From the NCBI RefSeq assembly GCF_030272615.1, contig NC_081410.1:125989640-126053639 (forward strand): a DNA stretch of 64,000 nucleotides, given 5' to 3'. The notes under the pieces are model-generated. The model ran no database searches, was not told the DNA's origin, and was given only the letters and a program-made list of their open reading frames with translations. Position numbers and translations under genes: made by a program. This DNA comes from Cryptomeria japonica (Eukaryota; Streptophyta; Pinopsida; Cupressales; Cupressaceae). Of the stretch, positions 61,201 to 64,000 are shown one piece after another (position 1 is the first letter of the stretch; each line of letters opens with the position of its first letter).

Positions 61201-61839
61201 AGCGAAATTGGTGAATTGGGCTAGAATTTCTCATTTTTTCCTCAACTTTGCCCTTTGACTTGGTTGTTAGATCGTTCCTTCATCTTTTCAGGTCGATTCA
61301 CCTTCAAGGTGATATCATTTCAATGTTTTTGATGACAATTTAGGTCTTTTCCAAGGATTTCGCTATGGACCCTTTGGAAGGGTTAGGAGCGAAATTTCTC
61401 CTCTAGGCCTCAAATTTTGACCTTTTCATCAAATCTCCAAGTCCAGACTTGTCCAAGGTGTCCCCAAAGGATAAATAGGTTAGCTACTCATCAATCAATG
61501 CCCAAGACTTCATCACTCATCAATTTGACATATCCGAGACCTTCAAAGATGATATTCACTCACAAGGCTTCACTGACCTCCTCAAACTTAGACATGACAT
61601 AACCTAGCAACAAGAGCAAAACTTGACTTGGGGAAGGCTTTTAAAGAAACCCTTACTTGGAGCATCCACTGACTCACCCTAGCTCAAGAAGAGCTTGCTA
61701 TCTTAGCAATCCCTCTGGCAACACTCAAAATGCAAAGGCTAATAGACAAGAACCTAAAAGACCTAGAAAACAAACCCCAGAAAGCAAAAAAGTAGGGGTC
61801 TCCATTTGCAATGGGGCAATGTGTGAAATGGTCACAACA
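58261..61839 (-). repeat. LTR-like element S2, 3,579 bp, solo
   Basis: Starts TGTTGATGTG and ends TGGTCACAACA on the plus strand, flanked by TAATC (58256-58260) and CAATC (61840-61844). Promoter on the minus strand: telo-box palindrome 59190-59207, TATA as CTTTATATAG on the plus strand at 59117-59126. The 45-bp terminal motif at 61795-61839 matches 26676-26720 and 29590-29635 in reverse. No ORF. Lies in another intron of the helicase gene, in the same orientation as the gene. Confidence 0.8.
59780..61400 (-). repeat. Hairpin repeats TTTCGCTC...GAGCGAAA in S2
   Basis: Nine copies of a roughly 40-bp inverted repeat (arms TTTCGCTC/GAGCGAAA, inner arms GACCCTT/AAGGGTC) start near 59898, 60071, 60269, 60445, 60620, 60796, 60992, 61169 and 61357. 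Spacing is 173-198 bp, most often 175-177. A 47-bp variant is tandemly repeated three times at 59787-59890. Confidence 0.88.
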
Positions 61840-61844
61840 CAATC

Positions 61845-62138
61845 CCACGAGATACTTAATAAGGAGCAATATCAATATCATAGCAGATCAACGAGATAAG
61901 CATTGATCATAGTCATTCATAACTACATATTCGCAGTGCTCAAGGAGCTATATTGCAGCCAAGGAGGGTGGTACCGATCCATCATCATTTGTGCCCTCCA
62001 AGTTGGGTTTGGGCCATACATCCTATCCTTGAATTGCTAGATGTCGATGTGCCCAAAATCTGTATCCCCGACATTCTTCCACTTACTCAGAATTTTAGAC
62101 TCCCGCAACACTCCTTGGTATTCGTACTTCATTTTATT
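61845..62138. other. Spacer, no gene
   Basis: Unique-looking AT-rich sequence between S2 and the next repeat edge. Confidence 0.4.
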
Positions 62139-62999
62139 TGAAGTGAACACAGTTATATTGAGAGGGGGGCTGAATCAGTACAACAATGAATTTTACCAAT
62201 TTAAACTTTATTAATCATAATAGAATTGATGTCAAACATATGCAATATTTTGTATCACTTTTGTCAGGTTGTGCTTGTAGTCTTTTCCTTGTGTTAAAGA
62301 GCTAGTGTTGCTTTTGGCTTCATTCCTTGGCAATTGTTTCCTTCAAGGGCCTCTTCTATAGCCAAGTTGGTACCCACGATCTCATGAGTGTTTACCTCAA
62401 CTCATAAATTAAAGAAGCTATTCCTCGTTGAGTGAGGAAATTCCTCCTTGCTAGTTTACTTGCCTTAGAGTTTCCTTTCTCTATATTGCCATAGCAACAA
62501 CTAGGTGTCAAGTCAAAACCAAGACCTTGAACTCAAAAGGATTCAAATACGTGAGGAAGTCTAGATCCCACTCTTCAAAGAGTTTCATGTTGCTTGGCCA
62601 TAGGTGTTGAAGCAAACTTCAGACTGAGGACTATGTTTGGATTCGGGTTTAAGTTTGAGTCCTTTGCGAAGTCCCTTGGCAAGCTGCAAAAGTAAAAATG
62701 GACTTAGGACTTGAGATCAAGTCTCAATTGCGCACAAAGTCCCAAATCCCATCTGGTGAAAAGTATTAGGTGGTTTGTGTAGTGGGTCACAAAGACCGGG
62801 TTGGGTTAGGAACTCAAAACCAAGGTTCCAAGTCCCAATGTTAGTCCAAGAATCACGAGTGAGTATTGGAGCTTCACATCATACTACAAGTTGTAGAGGG
62901 CAAAGGGAACCAAAGACTTGGGAACAAGTCCCAAGTCCACAAAGAAGTGTTTGGTGTTGTGGGGCACAAAGTGTGTGTGGAACCTCAGCCTTGGAACAA
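62139..62999. repeat. Possible LTR start with GAGAGGGGGG motif
   Basis: TGAAGTGAACACAGTTATAT then TGAGAGGGGGGCTGAATCAG, matching the start of insertion C at 27860. The right edge is not found. The rest (62290-62990) has no gene; it carries several 'caagtcccaa' motifs. Confidence 0.4.
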
Positions 63000-63350
63000 T
63001 GTAATGTCTCCTTCCTAGGTGACAAGCAGTTGAGCAGGGATTGGCCTATCATCAGGTTCTCGTAGGCTAGTGGAGTGGAAAGGGGACCCATACTGAGGTT
63101 TGTGGAGATACATAGGGGCTTTATAAGCCATTCTGGATAGTCTGAGGCAATTTCCTAAATTTTAGGAGGGTTCCTATTTTTTGGGGATTGACTGGGAGTT
63201 GACCAAAATGCATCAGGAGACCTCAAGGATCATTCTGGAGACTTTGGTTGTGATTCCTATTTTTCAGGAGTGGACTGTCAATCTGCCAGCTATTTTTAGA
63301 TATCACCGGGATGGCATGTACATCATCAATTTTCAGTTCGGGGTGGCCAG
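63000..63350 (+). repeat. 5' part of a chromovirus-type LTR
   Basis: TGTAATGTCTCCTTCCTAGG...; the following 'gagcaggattggcctatca' and 'gtaggcta.tgg.gtgga' closely match the start of the LTR at 39651. It is interrupted at 63351 by another LTR. Confidence 0.7.
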
Positions 63351-64000
63351 TGTAATGTCCCCATTTTTCCTAGCTTTTTATGAAGATTTAGCCTTTTGGC
63401 TAAGTGGAGAGATAAGGAGAAATTAATTAAATTAATTTCTTATAAAAATTAAAAAGTGACTTTATATTTAATGAATTTAATTAAATAGTGACTAAAGTAT
63501 AAAATTAAAATAAATAAAGTCACTTAATAAATAATAAAGTGTACCTACCCTCGTCTAGAAGAATCTCATAATGGGTTATGAAAAGGATAAATAGAAGAGG
63601 GTGATGATTGATCAGGAGGTGGGGGAGATTGTTTGGATATGATAACATGACTGATGCATTGCATTGGTCAAATCTCTGAGGACGCAAACCTTCAGCAGAT
63701 TGGATAGAAGGGCTGGACAAAACCCTAGTTCTTCATTTGGAGTAGGTTCGTGACGGAATCTACATGGGTGCCTAATTTGTGAAGTCTTCTCTCGAAGACA
63801 AATTTGCATTAGAGTGGGAAACATTTTCAGTCTTCCAATTGGAGCTCATCCAATTTGAGCTCATTCAAGTTATTGTTGCTGCCATGGTCGAGTGAATTCA
63901 TGACATTTTCAGTTTATCAGATCTAGGGCCCATGGTGCATCGATTTGCATAGGAGTGTGGCGATCTTATTAAGAAACATATGGAAGTAATCTTGAGAGTT
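63351..64000 (+). repeat. TGTAATG-family LTR, cut by the window edge
   Basis: Nearly identical to 11331-12000 over its first several hundred bases, apart from a small deletion near 63445 and scattered changes. Nested in the LTR at 63000. Whether it is solo cannot be told from this window. Confidence 0.8.

Noticed and set aside
59780-61400. Regularly spaced palindromic repeats resembling a CRISPR array
   Set aside because: The sequence is plant nuclear, spacing is about 176 bp, the repeats are degenerate and no cas genes exist. It is an LTR minisatellite.
1-64000. tRNA, rRNA or snRNA genes
   Set aside because: None recognised on reading both strands by eye; a covariance-model scan would be needed to exclude small RNA genes.

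Overview
This window is plant nuclear DNA, most likely from a seed plant with a very large, slowly turned-over genome. A conifer is my best guess: the introns are huge and packed with old, nested, decayed LTR retrotransposons and solo LTRs. The species call is inference. Only one host gene is recognisable. Six in-phase exons on the minus strand (20499-56896) encode the middle of an ISE2/DExH15-type plastid RNA helicase (Ski2-like). The 5' exons lie beyond the right edge and the last exons beyond the left edge, or were not found. Almost everything else therefore sits in introns of this gene or next to it.

Layout. 1-2.6 kb: a hAT transposase copy. 3.6-5.1 kb: a second hAT fragment and a 21-bp coding minisatellite. 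5.2-9.0 kb: a minus-strand Ty3/gypsy gag-protease element with its 345-bp 5' LTR and a tRNA-Asp-type primer site. 10.3-13.6 kb: the 3' part of a related minus-strand element (accessory ORF, PPT, 3' LTR), split by a solo LTR. 13.7-19 kb: a segment saturated with ATCGAT, then a plus-strand gag-protease-RNase H element that seems to lack reverse transcriptase. 20.5-22.5 kb and 55.1-56.9 kb: helicase exons.

The intron between the exons at 22310-22516 and 55122-55400 is 32,605 bp. Target-site duplications (TSDs) resolve most of it into nested layers: (1) a minus-strand LTR-like unit, 23402-26675 plus 54081-54123, TSD GGTTC; (2) inside it, unit A, 26676-54080, TSD GGTCC/GGTAC; (3) inside A, unit B (29590-38003, TSD GGTAG), a smaller insertion (27860-29287, TSD GAAAG), a full-length 9.4-kb chromovirus (39651-49050, TSD CAAGA) and two solo LTRs; (4) solo LTRs inside B and inside the chromovirus.

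The most unusual content is units A and B. Each has TG...CA-type ends and a 5-bp TSD, like an LTR. Each reads: terminal 45-bp motif, minisatellite, TATA box, a decayed ORF of about 1,000 codons that I cannot assign to any family, a second TATA box, then an R/U5-like end. Stripped of later insertions both are about 6-6.7 kb. Two ORF-less relatives of 3.3 and 3.6 kb lie at 23402-54123 (split) and 58261-61839. The simplest reading is a retrotransposon family whose very long LTR carries its own gene; the alternative is a non-autonomous element mobilised as a unit. Coordinates of repeat edges without a TSD are approximate.
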